A stretch of DNA of 57,035 nt from Ophiocordyceps camponoti-saundersi (nom. inval.) (lineage: Eukaryota > Ascomycota > Sordariomycetes > Hypocreales > Ophiocordycipitaceae). The first letter of the stretch is position 1. Every line of letters starts with the position of its first letter. The notes below the pieces were generated by a model. It saw only the letters and a program-made list of their open reading frames with translations. It did no database searches and had not been told where the DNA came from. Position numbers and translations under genes: made by a program. This document shows positions 12,338 through 22,938 of the stretch, in pieces. The stretch is from positions 20,266 to 77,300 of the forward strand of contig PDHQ01000163.1 of NCBI GenBank assembly GCA_003339415.1, read 5' to 3'.

Positions 12338-12399
12338 TCGTACCACTCCTCGTTGAACTTGTCGTCAACCAGATAGTCGCTCGGCTCCTCAAAGATGAT
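12338..12399 (-). pseudogene. 62-bp fragment of a cytochrome P450 exon
   Basis: These 62 bases match 48787-48848, inside exon 2 of the P450 gene at 47.7-49.5 kb, at 57 of 62 positions without gaps. On the minus strand both read IIFEEPSDYL then DDKFNEEWYETLK. Here there is no P450 sequence on either side. At 12400 it passes without a spacer into a different repeated segment. Confidence 0.75.
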
Positions 12400-12438
12400 C
12401 GCCGTACATGCTCTGCTGCTTTCGAGGGTCGGCATCCA
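12400..12438. repeat. 39-bp repeat shared with 30260-30298
   Basis: These 39 bases match 30260-30298 at 37 positions, in the same orientation. The copy at 30.3 kb lies in front of a copia RNase H fragment and reads DADPRNQQSMYG on the minus strand. Confidence 0.7.
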
Positions 12439-12566
12439 AAACGAATCCTTGCAGGTCTGTTCCGGCCTCCTCGGTTGTCGTCGAGTTTTCCCCAATCTGG
12501 TTGGAAAGGGGTTGATGTCGTACCGCCAGTCAATGGCCGTTGAGAACATGACCTGCCACGTCCAAG

Positions 12567-12896
12567 CTACATTTCCATGCTGTCAGCCTTGGCGCGATTC
12601 ACCTTCAGTTTAATTTCGTACGCAGAATCTTTTGCCTGAACCCATTCGGCCGGCAGGTAATCAACGACTCGATTGGTCAACCATTTTGTCGGTGGGGGAT
12701 CCCGGGGTATGGAATGCTTCCATGACCGTCGAATGATTGTGTCCTTGTTCTCTCGATGGCCATGATGTTCTCGTTGTTCCGCCAATGCCTTTCTCGCATC
12801 GTGATTCCGTACGTACTTCACCAGAGGTACGCGGCTGAATTCTTGGTGACAGCTCGGCGCAGCGGCTTTGTAGAGACCACCTTTCGTAAAAGGCAC
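12567..12896 (-). pseudogene. Unassigned charged open frame
   Basis: A 109-codon frame with segments such as VVDYLPAEWVQAKDSAYEIK and a basic/Gln-rich N-terminal half. I do not recognise it. Its position suggests part of a gag or linker region of a decayed element. Confidence 0.25.
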
Positions 12897-13224
12897 CGTG
12901 CATCTACCATCACCTTCTATAGCGACCAGGCCACACAGTAGTCCTACGCCTGGTCCTGTAGCTTGCTGCGATACGTGAGTAAATAAGCCAATGCTGGCAA
13001 TAACGTCGACTTACCGCTGATGGGCCTGGATCCTTCCGAACATGTCCTCCCTCACTTCCATGTCCCTGTTCCACATGCAGGCCTCCCAGAGCGTCATCTG
13101 CCCGCGGTTTGAAACCATAGGGGCAGGAAAGACCAGATCCACCTCCGCGCGGAGGGAGTCGGAAGGCGTTACGATAGGCGAGTTGATGATCATTTTTGAC
13201 CCATCTTCTATGCCCTGTGGCCAA

Positions 13225-13434
13225 TCATTTTGATCCCCCTATCAGCCAGCCTTCTAGCTGGTGACCGAGATAGGGGGGGGGGGGGGGGGGGGCCGGAATA
13301 GCTGCGAGGGAGAAAAAGTTCTGAATCGTGATAGGATGGTTGATCATAGTTGCGAGTGGGACATTCTTCCACAGGGAGAACTTGAATGTGAACAGAGCTT
13401 TCATCCCACTCCAGATGTTTGAGAACCAGGCCAT
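13225..13434 (-). pseudogene. Possible copia gag-like fragment with a G tract
   Basis: The minus-strand frame reads MAWFSNIWSGMKALFTFKFS then NVPLATMINHPITIQNF. The spacing of AW, KF and SL residues resembles the fragments at 27.6 and 28.6 kb. The frame then runs into a 20-nt G run (13273-13292, plus strand), which codes only Pro. The family call is tentative. Confidence 0.3.
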
Positions 13435-13570
13435 ACTGGACCAGAATGACGATTCCGAACTGAGCGATGTGCGAAAATGAAAGAAAAGCAGAATGATGAA
13501 TCCGAGCTCAGCGATATGCGTTGATTAGACTGAACCAGAGTGATGAGTCCGAAGTGAGTGATGAGCGTTA

Positions 13571-14095
13571 CTAGAACAGATAATTAACCTTGGACTGTCG
13601 CTTCTTGGTCGGCTTGTCCTCCTGAGTACGAACATCAATGTCTGGAGGAGGTGATCGAGCGGTTGGCCTGGGGATAATTGGCGTGTCTCTCGGAGCCGGA
13701 CCCTCCCCGGCATTGTCGTCCGGATCATTATCAGTACCAGGCACCACCGAGGGTATCACCGAACGACGACGAATCTCTTGCTCCAACTCTTCTCGTTGTA
13801 ATTCGTCCAGGTCGTCCGAATCGAACTCCACTCAGGGGCGAGGCTTTGTAACTCGGCCACGAGTTGGGACTCTCGATGCAGTCAAGATATTGAAGAATCG
13901 ACTTGATCACCGAAGCTTCAGTTCTGGTGTCTCATGGTTGATGGCATTGACAAGTTCCTGATTGACCTCTTTTTTTGACTTTCTTCTTTCTTCTATCAAT
14001 TGTTTCCTTTGTCCTTCTTCCCTTTCTTTCAGTCTTGACCTCTTGAAGGCATCAATTCGCTGTTGGCAATGGACTGGCTGGCAGGGGCTAGTCAA
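13571..14095 (-). pseudogene. Charged gag-like frames, broken
   Basis: Two frames, 14095-13907 (many Lys, Arg and Glu residues in a helical pattern) and 13831-13571 (acidic, starting FDSDDLDELQREELEQEIRR, then Pro-rich), lie in a row on the minus strand. They look like the charged ends of a retroelement gag or Pol linker. They cannot be joined in frame, and no enzyme motif is present. Confidence 0.3.
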
Positions 14096-14157
14096 AAGGG
14101 GTTACCCATTTACGAGACTGCATAGCCTCGCGTGCTGGGCGTAAGTGCTGCACTATA

Positions 14158-15081
14158 TCAGTTTGGTTCAACCACACGAGTACAAGACTTATATATACCT
14201 CGTCCTGGGTGCCCTCCTATAAGGGCCAGCGTCTCGAACGATCTGCCGGACGTAGGAATAGATGTCCAGTCCGCGATGAACGTCGATGAGTCCGAATCGT
14301 GCGCGACGCAGGCGCGCCATGGATCTCCATAGTGTGGCTTGAAGCGACTGCAGAGTTCCGTGACGATGTCTTGCCCGGTGATGTCTTCCAGGATGCGTCT
14401 GGTGTCTTCGGACAGATGTGCTTGTTTGGCGGAAGCGTCAGAGCGACGTCGTCCGGGCTGTCGGCTACGAGGAAGACTGTCCTGAGCGATCCAGGCGAGG
14501 CAATAGCAGAGGCAGTGAGGAGCAGTACCCCTTTCAGCGTACAGACCGACGAGGCGAGAGCCCCTCGAGTCATAGTCCGTGTCGACATTAAAGCTTCCGT
14601 GCGTTTGCTGGTCATGGGCACGCTGTGTTCGGTGGCGTGCATGGCCTGGATCGTTCCAAAGGTTCCAAGCTCCTTTGACGTTCACGACGGAAGGGCCGTC
14701 TGCGAGTAGGACGTAGCCTCGGGCGTCAACGACATCAGCAAGGGCCTGCGTTGCGATAGTTCGTGATGTGACGATGGCGTTTGCCGGTGTACACTGCGTG
14801 GTAGGTGAGGTGTCGCCAGTGTCTTGAGCGGCCGTGCTGGTGTTTGGGGTGGGTTCTGCTCCCTGGGCTGCTTCATTCGTCGGCGTCGGGCCACTGTAGA
14901 TGTCGTCGTCATCAACAGGTTCGGTCGCATTTGCAGCCTCTGGTGCTGCGTCGCCGGCCATCGTAGCGCCAGTAGTGTCATTTTCGGTCGTCATGACTGT
15001 ATCCTCATCGTGATCAGGCGTGGCAGCATGAGCCGTGCGTTCGTCGGTCGAGGCCATCCGTTGGAAGAAGGGGCTCAGCAT
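14158..15081 (-). pseudogene. 307-codon open frame, probably retroelement gag-like
   Basis: This is the longest open frame in the island. The first 100 residues are rich in Thr, Ala, Asp and Glu with no structure. The C-terminal part is more protein-like (LSEDTRRILEDITGQDIVTE then LCSRFKPHYGDPWRACVAHD). There is no zinc knuckle, signal peptide or membrane segment. A second frame at 14642-14217 on the same strand also reads in a protein-like way (LLLTASAIASPGSLRTVFLV), so an old frame shift is likely. A host gene cannot be excluded. Confidence 0.35.
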
Positions 15082-15533
15082 GGGGAAGGGCTCTGTGGTG
15101 GTGTTTACTCCTTCCAGCCGTCTTCCTCTTCCTTCCGAGCCTCGTCCTCTCTAAAAGGTCAGACGAGTGGAAGTTGTACAACGACCACTTTCCACGTGGG
15201 TTTAGAGTCGCGGCTTGGTCGACGCGCATGCTGATGGTCGATTTGCCTCCTCCCGGGCGACCGGCTGGCTATTGAAGCCGAGGTAGAGATCAGATTGTTT
15301 TTCGCGTCTCTCGTCGGCTCAATTACCGTTCACTTTGGTTCCGAGTTACGCTTCTCGGTGGCGAGTGTGAGGTAACCAGCTATTAAAGCGAGAACCCGGT
15401 CTTTTATTCGCTGTTAGTCTTCCCACGCCATCAAACCCCGTGTCTTCGCATCGTAATTCTTTCCGTCGGTGCTCTTCTCATTGGAAATCTTCGCATCCTG
15501 TGACTTCAAACTTGGACACAAGGCAAATTCCCG

Positions 15534-15665
15534 CCGAGTTCTTCTCCAACTCGGTTTTTCATCACAGCGGATAGTCGGCTTCAGCGAGACACGAGCCGCC
15601 CACCGAGTTCTTCTCCAGCTCGGTCATTCGACAGAGCGGATCGTCGACTTCATCGAGAAAACAGA
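15534..15665. repeat. Tandem repeat, two 69-bp units
   Basis: Unit 1 starts near 15534 and unit 2 near 15603. Both begin with CCGAGTTCTTCTCCA and continue with a matching pattern (CTCGGT...CGGAT.GTCG.CTTCA). The units have diverged at several positions. Confidence 0.7.
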
Positions 15666-16546
15666 CGGCCCCTTTGTAGGCAGTATTGAATCGACCTCTG
15701 ACTTCATCCTTACAGATCTCTGGTAAAACTGATCAAAGTCGCTTGTCGAGGTCATCGATTGAGCCGATTGAGCAGTTCGGCCATGACATCTCTCCATTGT
15801 CCATGTTCTCAATGTCGAGATGGCAAAAGAAATATCCGCAAAGCCAGTTAGTTGTATTTTGCCTTGTCCCGGCTCACCCAGAGAAGCCGATTTGACAGAC
15901 AGAGTTCTCACCAAACCAACAGGCCGAATGATGAGAGGCAGCGGTCTAATCATACCATGTTAGTCCTCCCGCCGTGCATTTCAGCTGACGAGTTTATGGG
16001 TAATCTTTGCCCTTGGTGCCGCCGTACATACGCAATGGTGCCCACGATCCATTCTGCCATGATAGGCCACACCATCGATCCCGACGATGCTGCGAATTGC
16101 CCGAAGCGAGGTGGATCTTTATAATCCAGGGATGTGCACGATTGTCGGGGGCTGCTTGGGAATTCGGATGCCAGTTCGTACAACGCGGTACCTCGATGCG
16201 AAACATGACATGGTTGGAGCTCTGTCCGGCCGGGATGTGCATCCGGCGACCATGGAAAGGCTCGCCTTGCTGCTGGAGAACATGTGTGAAAAAAGCGGCA
16301 TCGCTCTTTCGTGATCAACCTCGCAGGCGTTTACGGTAGTTGGTGTCCGTTTCGCGATTGTTCCCAAGTATCGATGGTATCGATGACATCGATGGTGATT
16401 CGAAGCTGTTTGTTCGCCTCTGACGCTGGATTTTACTCGACGATGTCCGCGTCGTTTCTCGCATCTCAAGATGATAATGCCAACTCCAGGGACGAAAACT
16501 GTCCCCCCTATTAACGATCAGCCCCCTCTGCGCTTCCACGGCAACA

Positions 16547-16891
16547 TCAGAAATACACCTCCTCGTCTCCAAACTTACTACCCACCGCCACAATTCCACA
16601 TTCTCCTTCGATTTCCGGGATGTCGGGGGTTTTGGCGATGCCGAGTCGGTAAGGCTGACTGGGATCCGGAAGATTGACAGGGGGTGTTGCGTCTTCTGTC
16701 TCGTCGGCGAGCATGATCTGATCAAGAAGAGAGTCCGGTTCGGAACGTTTGTCGGGTTCATTAGTTGCAGCAGGTTTGAGAATTCGCTGTGGAATCGTGA
16801 AGGAAACTTCGTCGTTCAGTTCCGGTATGATGCCAACCTTTGCCTTGCGTTTGAAAGAGATCGGCCGCTTGCTTGAGTTGACGACAGTCAA
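16547..16891 (-). pseudogene. Ty3/gypsy Pol fragment between protease and reverse transcriptase
   Basis: The frame starts TVVNSSKRPISFKRKAKVGI then IPELNDEV, which resembles the short beta segment following the retropepsin in fungal gypsy polyproteins. The rest is acidic linker. No protease or reverse transcriptase core lies next to it. Confidence 0.4.
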
Positions 16892-17746
16892 ATAAAAACA
16901 ATTGCGAATGATTGATCCTGAGAGAGAATGAGAGTCGGGAAATAAAACAAGGTCGCGACCCTCTCATTCGTCGACTATAGTTATTTGACTGCAGTAAACA
17001 TCGCTCACCCGGCAAGTTACCAGTTGATATGCGCTTGCGCGTACAATCGACCAGTGGTTGTGTATAGCTGGGCTGGCTACCAAGTTGTGAGACACAAAGA
17101 GTGGTGAAACGGGCTGGCTACCGATCGTGAGATCACAGATTGGCTACTGTGAAACGATGGTTTGGCCGGCGTGTTCCTTTTTAAAGCAGGAGTTGGCGGG
17201 TCTCTTTTCGGAGTGGTGGTAACGTCAGGTTGTGAAGGGATCCCGGATGAATGATGGGTTGACGGTATCCTCGGCGAAAGAGTTCTCCAATATCATCCGC
17301 TCCGAGCCTTTCTCGGATAGGTTCTGGCATGCAGATATGAGCACCTCCTCCAGCTCCGTTAGCGACGTTTGATGGAAGTGAGCTGGCAAACGAACTTGAC
17401 GGTGTTCTCAGAAGAATCTTTGGTGTGAGTTCTCCAGGTCGTCATGATGATTCAGCCTGGGCAAGGTCGTCATTAAACATCTTGAAGTCGAATACGCCTG
17501 TAAGGTGTAAAGTCGAGGGAACGACACTATCTGATGCCGCGGATGTGACCCGGTTCTCGTTGTCACTCATCCTGAGTGTGATGCGGTGTCGGGATAGCTG
17601 CTTTCTTCGGAGGGTTTATACCTCTGATGTGCTCATCTTTGGAAGTCGCCAAGTGGTATTATGCCACCTGATGCTCTGGAGGGTTGGCCGGTTGAGAACA
17701 TTGGTTTGATATACGTCTGAAATGTAGAAGAATATCAGTACATGTA

Positions 17747-17750
<4 letters not shown>

Positions 17751-17777
<27 letters not shown>
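17751..17777. repeat. TG dinucleotide microsatellite
   Basis: An uninterrupted TG run preceded by TGTATGTATG. Confidence 0.9.
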
Positions 17778-18287
17778 TGCTAGCCGAACTCACATGAAAC
17801 TTGGGCAACAGTCTCCTTTTCCCTCCTGTCATAGTTTTTGGACTTCGAGGGCGTTACTAGAAGGTCCGCCACGTCAACCATCGCGGGCGTGTGGACAATC
17901 AACTGCGAGTGAGCCATGATTGACATCATGTTAGAAGCCATTGCAAATGTCACAGCCCGCTAAGAGGGCAATTTGACTTTCGAGGAAGAAACGGGGTGGT
18001 CGATGAGGAAAAGGAGAAAGAAGAAGCCATGCATGTATGAGGATGTGGGAGGCGAGGAAAGAAGAAATCTTTGCAGCAGGCAGGCAGAGTGATTGAGGGT
18101 AGGTAAAGGAAAGGAATGGAGACCTACCAACGTTGCTGCAGTAAATGTGATGATAACAGGTTGAAAAGCACGTGCAGAAAGCTGTTGCCAGCTGGCAGCC
18201 GTCGAAGCAACCACCCAATCCCGTGTCATGATGCGGGTAAATCCAACTGGTCCTCCTGCCCAGGGCTGTACTTCCGAACGACCAGAT

Positions 18288-18318
18288 AGCTCCTCCTGGG
18301 TCATCTTAGGAGCAGGGA
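18288..18318. repeat. 31-bp perfect direct repeat, copy 1
   Basis: Identical over 31 bases to 18642-18672. On the minus strand both read PAPKMTQEEL in one frame. The two copies bracket a helical gag-like frame. Confidence 0.85.
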
Positions 18319-18641
18319 GTGACAGCTTCGTGCAAAGGTGCCCTAATGACATCGCGTAGCGAGGTAGACTGGAAAACATCGCGTAATGCAGCTTTGATGG
18401 CATCACTCATCGAGTCTTGGTTGGCATTGGCCATGTCTGCGGAAACCGGTCTTTTTAGCTGAATTGACGTTTGGTTGAGAACCCGGACCAGCTCATTTCG
18501 CACAAGCAAGATAAGCCGTTCTGAATTCTCCATCGCTACCATTTGTCGTATCGCTTTTTCCGTCTGAACGATTCCTCTTTCTGCCTGAAGGGCTCGTTGA
18601 AACTCCGTTCGCTGATATTCAATGATGGCCCTCAGCTCCGC
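18306..18641 (-). pseudogene. Helical gag-like frame between two 31-bp repeats
   Basis: Reading from about 18641 down, the minus strand gives ELRAIIEYQRTEFQRALQAE, then MENSERLILLVRNELVRVLN, then DAIKAALRDVFQSTSLRDVI, without a stop until the TGA at 18306-18308. This is a strongly helical, coiled-coil-like sequence, as in the N-terminal part of gag. The repeat at 18642-18672 supplies an ATG (MTQEELR) just upstream but in a shifted frame, so the original start may be lost through an indel. Confidence 0.4.
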
Positions 18642-18672
18642 AGCTCCTCCTGGGTCATCTTAGGAGCAGGGA
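18642..18672. repeat. 31-bp perfect direct repeat, copy 2
   Basis: Identical to 18288-18318, 354 bp away in the same orientation. Confidence 0.85.
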
Positions 18673-19078
18673 ACTATTCAAGCTGTTGCCCGGTTTATAT
18701 CTGGGTGAATTATAGTGATTTGCGTGAATCCCATCAAGATTACACAAGGCCGCTTTCGAAGAGAATCCCGAAGATTGAAAGGCAGTGTTCGGGAGTCCCG
18801 TCAAATCGTTGTAGAAGAAAAAAAGTCCCGTTGATGAGCTGAACCTTGTCCGCCACCTGGCTGGCTTCGTCGTCGGTTCCAAGTCAATCGTTTGGACGTT
18901 GGCAGCCTTACATCCTCCAATGCCAGTGCTCAGATGAGTTTCCTTTCTAAGAAGAGAGCAAGGCAGCACGGTTGACTTTCTTGGTCCCCGAATTCATGCA
19001 TCCTGTAAACTTCCTGGCCCTGCTTTTCGGACTCTGTTCAAAGGAAAGATGTACGGAGACGAGCAGTTTTGACAGGAC

Positions 19079-19366
19079 TTAGTCCAATCGTCGGTTTCTC
19101 CTGCTCTGCTTTCGGGGCAGATCTAGCCGGTATGCGGCACGACCGATGCGTTCGACAATCGTGAACGGGCCGTAGTATTGGGTGTCGATTTTGGCAGGGA
19201 TGGCAGATTGAACTTGGTAGCCATGGTGTAATCGAAGGTACACTTTGTCGCCCACGTTAAACGAGATGTGTTGATGATGTCGGTCATAGTGTCGTTTGGC
19301 GGCCATTCCTGCGAGGGCTACAGTTCCCGGGGACGAAGGTATTGCCTGCTGAGCCGACGAGGGGCC
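19079..19366 (-). pseudogene. Ty3/gypsy integrase C-terminal fragment
   Basis: The minus strand reads MAAKRHYDRHHQHISFNVGD then KVYLRLHHGYQV, QYYGPFTIVERIGRAAYRL and DLP. This matches the C-terminal GPY/F-type module of fungal gypsy integrases (GPF and the A-Y-R-L-D-L-P end). The catalytic integrase core is missing upstream, and a stop follows where a chromodomain would be expected. It shows that at least one complete gypsy element once lay here. Confidence 0.7.
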
Positions 19367-19448
19367 TATTTTTCGATGGCCTTCTTGATCTCAGGAACAT
19401 GGAAATCAGCCGAATACTTTTTCGACCGTGAAGGCTCGCCATGTAGGA

Positions 19449-19944
19449 TCATAGCGTATGGTAGCGCAAAAAAAGAACATTGTCGTGACGGGACATGGCT
19501 GCGACGAGATAAAGAGAATTCGGTGTCCGGTTATCGTCATCTTCTTCGCTCAGTGGAAGCGTATAAGAGGCGCTCATAAATTTTGCTTTTCCTGGATCTC
19601 CGATAATTCTTTCCACTCGAGCGGTGCGTTGCTCTGAGTTCTCCTCTGATGGCGCGTGAGGAAGCTGGCTGGCGGCGCCGAGATACCTTGGCCGGCCTCT
19701 GCGGACTGTGAAAGGTAACGGAAGCAGTGTTGTCTGAAGAGCCTGAAAGACAGACACCGTCTTGATACCGTCTTGGGTCCCAATGTTCGCTGTGCTGAGA
19801 AAGCAGTTGGCTAACCGGAGCGGATGGGATCTGGATTGTGATGCTTGGTTGATGCCTGGTTTCATCCTCAGAGGTGGAGGATGCGTATGGATTGTCTGAA
19901 GGTGCTTTAAACTGAAGACTGGGGCTCGAAAATCCCTTGCTCAC
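19449..19944 (-). pseudogene. Ser/Arg-rich open frames of unknown origin
   Basis: Overlapping frames 19944-19537 and 19865-19449 contain segments such as SLQFKAPSDNPYASSTSEDE. They are low in hydrophobic residues and resemble the unstructured N-terminal part of a retroelement polyprotein. No domain is recognised. Confidence 0.25.
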
Positions 19945-20655
19945 GAACGCAGGTCATTCTGACTATGACGATATAAGGAGCATCCGCGGGCGTTTTCCGG
20001 CCCTCACGCAAGATCCGCAAGCGCCATTTTGACATGTGCCACGCGATGCGCAACATCCGAAGCCATGCGATGCGCAATATCCGAAAGGGTGGCATTCCCA
20101 CACGCCGACGAGTGCTTTGTTCACAACTCTCGACAGGTTTCCAGGTTTCGACGGCCCAAAGCCTGGATGAGGATTCCTCGAAAGTAGGATGCCTATCCTG
20201 TCGTTTTGACGAACATCTTTTGTGGTCGTCTTTTGGAAGGGGAATGTCTCGACTCGGGCCGCGGCAAACCTCGATTTCGATCCCCTGAGAGCGTTTGAAA
20301 GGATCCTGGGGAGGACTCCTACAAGTCCCCTGATCCATTGCCCCATCGTTCAAAGTCGTCCACAAAAGTGATTCGGGTTGGCTTTTGAACCACCATGTGC
20401 CGGCGATGCTACCAAGCAAACTGTCAGTATACATACATCCCAAGCAACAAACACGATTGAACACACCTCAACTTCCGATACAGTACAGAGACCTGGCATA
20501 ACTCGCCGATAGGCTTTCCAAAGTAATCCATAACGGACAAATAAACGCTGATAATCAGGACGTTCCTGCCAGGTTGCTTGTCGAGGCTCGGATTTACCCG
20601 GTCAAGGCATCGCACGCGGCCGAGGCGGAGGTGCTGCAATCTGTTAGTTTGGTTT

Positions 20656-20998
20656 TCAATCAATCGAGGACAAGAAGAGGTGGTACATACCTCGGCTTTC
20701 GTCCCCTCCGTCACCCGCCACGATGCTGTCCAGGCTGGACTCGATGCGCCTCAGAGTATCGTGCATGGACTTTAGCACTCCGACGGATGCAGACGTGTTC
20801 TGAGTGTTGCAGACGTTTCGACAGGCTGAGGCCCAATCCTCGTCCCAAATCTCCCTCTCCCCCTCCCCGGACAAAGCCTTGATCCCCCCCACGCTCCTCT
20901 TGCAGATTGTACCTCTCTTTCCACATGCGGTACAACTCTCTCGCGTCGCTAACCAGGTCTTCGTGAACCTCAGCAGCCCTCAATTTCGTACGGGGCAA
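20656..20998 (-). pseudogene. Gag-like helical fragment with a frame shift
   Basis: The first frame (from 20998) reads AAEVHEDLVSDARELYRMWK; the second (from about 20890) reads EIWDEDWASACRNVC and SMHDTLRRIESSLDSIVAGD. A shift around 20880-20890, next to a run of C and G bases, separates them. Joined they look like one helical protein fragment, possibly gag. Confidence 0.3.
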
Positions 20999-21944
20999 AT
21001 ATCACGGCCGCCGCCCCCCTCCTCACTCGTCGTCCGACGACTCGCTCGACGACGCCGGCGCCGGAGTCTTGTGACGACGGCGCACCTGGGGAGAGACGAC
21101 AACTCGCGTTCAATTTAGTGCATGTCACACAAGCCCGAGCCGTTGGTGCTATTCCACGACGTCAGCTCAGCGCCTTCGGTACGGATCACGGCAGGAATAC
21201 TCACACCGCTGCGCCTAGCAGCCGGAATAGCCACGACGGGAGCGTTCGGTGACGATGCGACCAATACAATCGTCACACGGCACGGCGTTTTCTTCACCAA
21301 GTTCAACTTTGCGGGTCATGACGAGTATCTGTCGAGTGAATATCTGGCGTATCCGAACGATGTGCCGATCCGTTGCTCAAGCAGGTTCTGCATTTTTCAG
21401 AAGCTTCTTATCTGCTGGCATATCCTCGGCAAACTTGGCCAGGTAATCACGAAGCTGGTTCACCTGTTTTATAATGGATATGCGTCGTGCTTCCAGATGT
21501 GTGTGATGCCGACCAAGCCGCTACGTCTCCACAGCACCTGTGATTGGTCGACAAGATGCCATCAACAAGATGGTCAAGACATGATGAACTGTTCGACTGA
21601 AGGCCGCATCAAATCGCCTGACGAATGGATCCTTTTTCAATGATTTGCCCTCCGCTTTGGTCTTGTTCTTGCAGGGAGGGGCCGTCAACTGGAACAAGTA
21701 GACGCTTTGTAGGATGCGCCCCTTTCTGATGCCCGGTCCTCTTCTTGACCGAATGCAATTCGACAGGAGTACTGGGACCCATGTGAAGGTGAATTTGCTG
21801 CTAGGCGCTCTTCCGCTTCCCGTGCGTCGAATAGTGTGAAAATGGTAGGGAACGAGGTCGCCATTGCGAAAGAAGAGACCAAAACCTCGAGGAGCCGATG
21901 CCTCTCTGTCGACGAATCAGGAGTGGGAGCCATTGGGGGTTCTC

Positions 21945-22040
21945 ACGCCGCCTTCCGCTACCTGCGCGTTCGAGTCAACACCGAGTCATGTCAAGTAAGA
22001 GTATGGGAAGACACTTACCGGGTAACATTTCGTCCCCGTC
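21945..22040 (-). repeat. Diverged repeat with decayed zinc knuckle, copy 1
   Basis: This stretch is related to 22407-22502, 462 bp away (shared CCTGCGC, GTCATGTCAAG and other blocks). On the minus strand the 3' flank reads GAETGTKCYPV, a decayed form of the CYDCGKTGSKCY motif of the other copy. Confidence 0.5.
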
Positions 22041-22406
22041 TCTGCTCCACCATAGCCTTCGCGTTCTAACTGGCCAACCGACCGATGCAAGGCCTGTAGG
22101 GCACCGTGAGAGCAATTTATCGTCGGGAGAATGCCATCGATGGCCTCTTGAGCCCTGACACCAAAGGCTGAAGCTGACTCTTCTGTCTCGCCTCTTCTGT
22201 TGCAACTCGCTTTGCAATTGCAGAAGGAAGAAAGGAAAGGATAGATTGGAGCGTTGATGCAGACGCCTTTCACTGGACTGAGATGCTTTTGTTTGTCGGT
22301 GGCAGCTGGCAGCTGGCAGATCTCTTCTCTATGAGCCAGAGGCACGGCACGTGGGCCTCCAGGTCATTGTGCCGCCACGTAAACCGCCAGTGCTTTCGAG
22401 GCCGCA

Positions 22407-22502
22407 ACGCCGTCCTACGCGACCTGCGCACCTGAGTTAATACCATGTCATGTCAAGCAAGAGTGCGGGGAGATACATACAGTATAGCATTTGCTTCCGG
22501 TC
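22407..22502 (-). repeat. Diverged repeat next to a gag zinc knuckle, copy 2
   Basis: The sequence just upstream on the minus strand (to about 22545) reads RCYDCGKTGSKCYT, a Cys-x2-Cys zinc-knuckle half with an extra Cys, typical of gag nucleocapsid segments. The repeat copy at 21945-22040 follows a similar but more decayed motif. Confidence 0.5.
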
Positions 22503-22578
22503 TTGCCACAATCGTAACAGCGAGTGATGTCGGTCTCTGCTGCGGGAGCGTCGTCGCTTTCTGTCGCCATAGACTGAG

Positions 22579-22938
22579 TTAGGTATTGTGTCGTGTTGTC
22601 AGATGCCGTCTCCGATTAAAGCCTTCCAGCTGCGCGGCCAGCCTGACACGACGCTCGAAATCTGTGACGCTGGGTGAGGCGTTGTGTTCGCAAGTTTCTT
22701 CCACTGGCCAAGCGGTGATGTTCCTTTTCGAGACGTATAACCGAAAGGCTTTGAGTTCAAGGATCTTCTGACGATGAAGCTTCCGAGAAACAGTAGTCGT
22801 CGTTATCGCAACGTCAGATGGGATTGCAAACCCTGGTAAAGCCAACCGACAAGTCTGATTGACGGTTTCCGTTTCGATGGGGATCGTCGACATCTTCAAG
22901 TTTTGAGGATTTTTCCGGTAGGCGGTTATTTGGCGCAA
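22579..22938 (-). pseudogene. Gag-like fragment upstream of a zinc knuckle
   Basis: A 119-codon frame ending in a basic, Arg-rich segment (VTDFERRVRLAAQLEGFNRR) stops shortly before the zinc-knuckle sequence at 22.5 kb on the same strand. That is the order expected for the C-terminal half of gag. The N-terminal part is not recognisable. Confidence 0.4.

Noticed and set aside
21122..21643. 173-codon plus-strand frame starting at an ATG
   Set aside because: It lies opposite decayed gag-like sequence, changes character halfway and matches nothing I recognise.
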